Source: an uncultured Clostridia bacterium
GTDB lineage: Bacteria; Bacillota; Clostridia; UMGS1883
Direction of reading: 5' to 3'
Length of the DNA: 6,881 nt
Assembly: GCA_947629615.1 (NCBI GenBank)
Contig: CANRER010000080.1
Span: 1-6,881, forward strand
The stretch's first letter is position 1. The number at the start of each line of letters is the position of its first letter. A model generated the notes under the pieces. It saw nothing but the letters and a program-made list of their open reading frames with translations. It was not told the origin of the DNA and searched no databases. Positions 6,266 through 6,881 of this stretch are shown here, piece after piece. The translations under genes were made by a program, and so were the position numbers.

Positions 6266-6881
6266 TTATTCGTCCTCCGCGACGATAAGCTTTTTCAGCT
6301 TGATTTTTGCGCCGTCGTCCGTGTATTTTTCATAGATATACCAAAGCCCCGGAGCCTCGCCGCCGCCGGCTGCCGCGCGAACCTCCACGCCTCGGCACAG
6401 CCCGTCGCCGCCCGCCGCGCCGAACACAAGGCCGGTCGCGTCCTTTAGGACAATCGCCTGCCCCCAGCGTATGGGATAGCCGAGGGAGTCCGTTTCGTAA
6501 AAATCGCCCTTGTGGTGGATAATGTTGCCCTCGCCGTCGGTCACGTCCTCGGGGTAGACGGCGAAGCCGTCGCCCACGCCGAAAATTATAACGGGATTGT
6601 TGTTGCCGCTCGCGGGGTCATAGCCTATTTGCAGTTTGGGGTCGTATGTGGGCGCACCGTCAACCTCGGGGTACATTTTGATAAAGCTGTCGCTCACGGT
6701 AACGCGCCCGTCGGTATCTGTTTTAATTTCAAGGGTGCCGTCCATCTGGAAGCCGGCGGGGGTTTGGTTAAACTCGCTTGAAAAGCCGCCGAGGGAACAT
6801 CGCCACTCATTGCCGTTCCAGTACCAATATTCAACGGCGTCCTCACCGTTATAGCGATAAACGGCGGTATGGTCAAGCTCC
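6266..6881 (-). CDS. Phage-like hypothetical protein, 3' part, cut by the window edge
   Basis: The stop is TAA at 6268-6266 and the frame is open to the right edge, giving at least 204 residues. The ATG at 6745 is internal: the codons before it read as good protein, including YRYNGEDAVEYWYWNGNEW and SSEFNQTPAGFQ. The product is acidic, rich in Gly, Asp and aromatics and predicted mostly beta (DGTLEIKTDTDGRVTVS, NPVIIFGVGDGFAVYPEDV, LWYIYEKYTDDG), ending in KLKKLIVAEDE. The tone fits a surface or tail-type virion protein, but no family is recognised. It lies 40 bp upstream of the 642-residue gene in the same operon. Any N-terminal domains are out of view. Confidence 0.75.
   Translation of the reverse strand, partial: ELDHTAVYRYNGEDAVEYWYWNGNEWRCSLGGFSSEFNQTPAGFQMDGTLEIKTDTDGRVTVSDSFIKMYPEVDGAPTYDPKLQIGYDPASGNNNPVIIFGVGDGFAVYPEDVTDGEGNIIHHKGDFYETDSLGYPIRWGQAIVLKDATGLVFGAAGGDGLCRGVEVRAAAGGGEAPGLWYIYEKYTDDGAKIKLKKLIVAEDE

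Overview
The window looks like part of a prophage, or a prophage-derived island, from a Gram-positive host, most likely a gut-type Clostridia (Bacillota). The grounds are a very large phage 'polyvalent' protein, two phage-style genes of unknown function in tandem, purine-rich Shine-Dalgarno sites of the GAAAGGGG type, and near-consensus sigma-A promoters. No integrase, terminase, portal, capsid or lysis gene is visible, so the phage identity rests on protein character and layout. Taxonomy is an inference.

Layout from left to right: (1) 1-58 is an AT-rich non-coding strip holding a leftward promoter whose gene lies mostly outside the window. (2) 59-3400 (+) encodes the C-terminal 1113 residues of a polyvalent protein. 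Its 5' end is abruptly cut inside a domain. It then carries a complete second domain module bounded by two near-identical 78-bp copies of a linker, followed by a long C-terminal region with hydrophobic segments. (3) 3410-3438 is a strong bidirectional terminator. (4) About 3409-3503 (-) is a promoter aimed at that terminator, predicting a free RNA of roughly 60 nt. (5) 3526-4165 (-) is a HigBA-type toxin-antitoxin operon, toxin first, with a perfect consensus promoter and its own ribosome sites. (6) 4241-4274 is a terminator for the upstream phage operon. (7) 4297-6225 (-) is a 642-residue probable phage protein. (8) 6266-6881 (-) is the 3' part of another phage-like gene that runs off the right edge.

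How the parts fit: the two right-hand genes form one leftward operon ending at 4241-4274. The HigBA pair is an independent, visibly AT-richer cassette set between phage genes, plausibly an addiction or phage-defence module. The polyvalent protein runs against everything else, and its reading frame converges with the HigBA operon on the shared terminator. Proteins of this class are thought to be packaged in the virion and injected into the host. The most interesting points are the repeat-bounded domain module, the sharp 5' junction beside a divergent promoter, and the small-RNA candidate.
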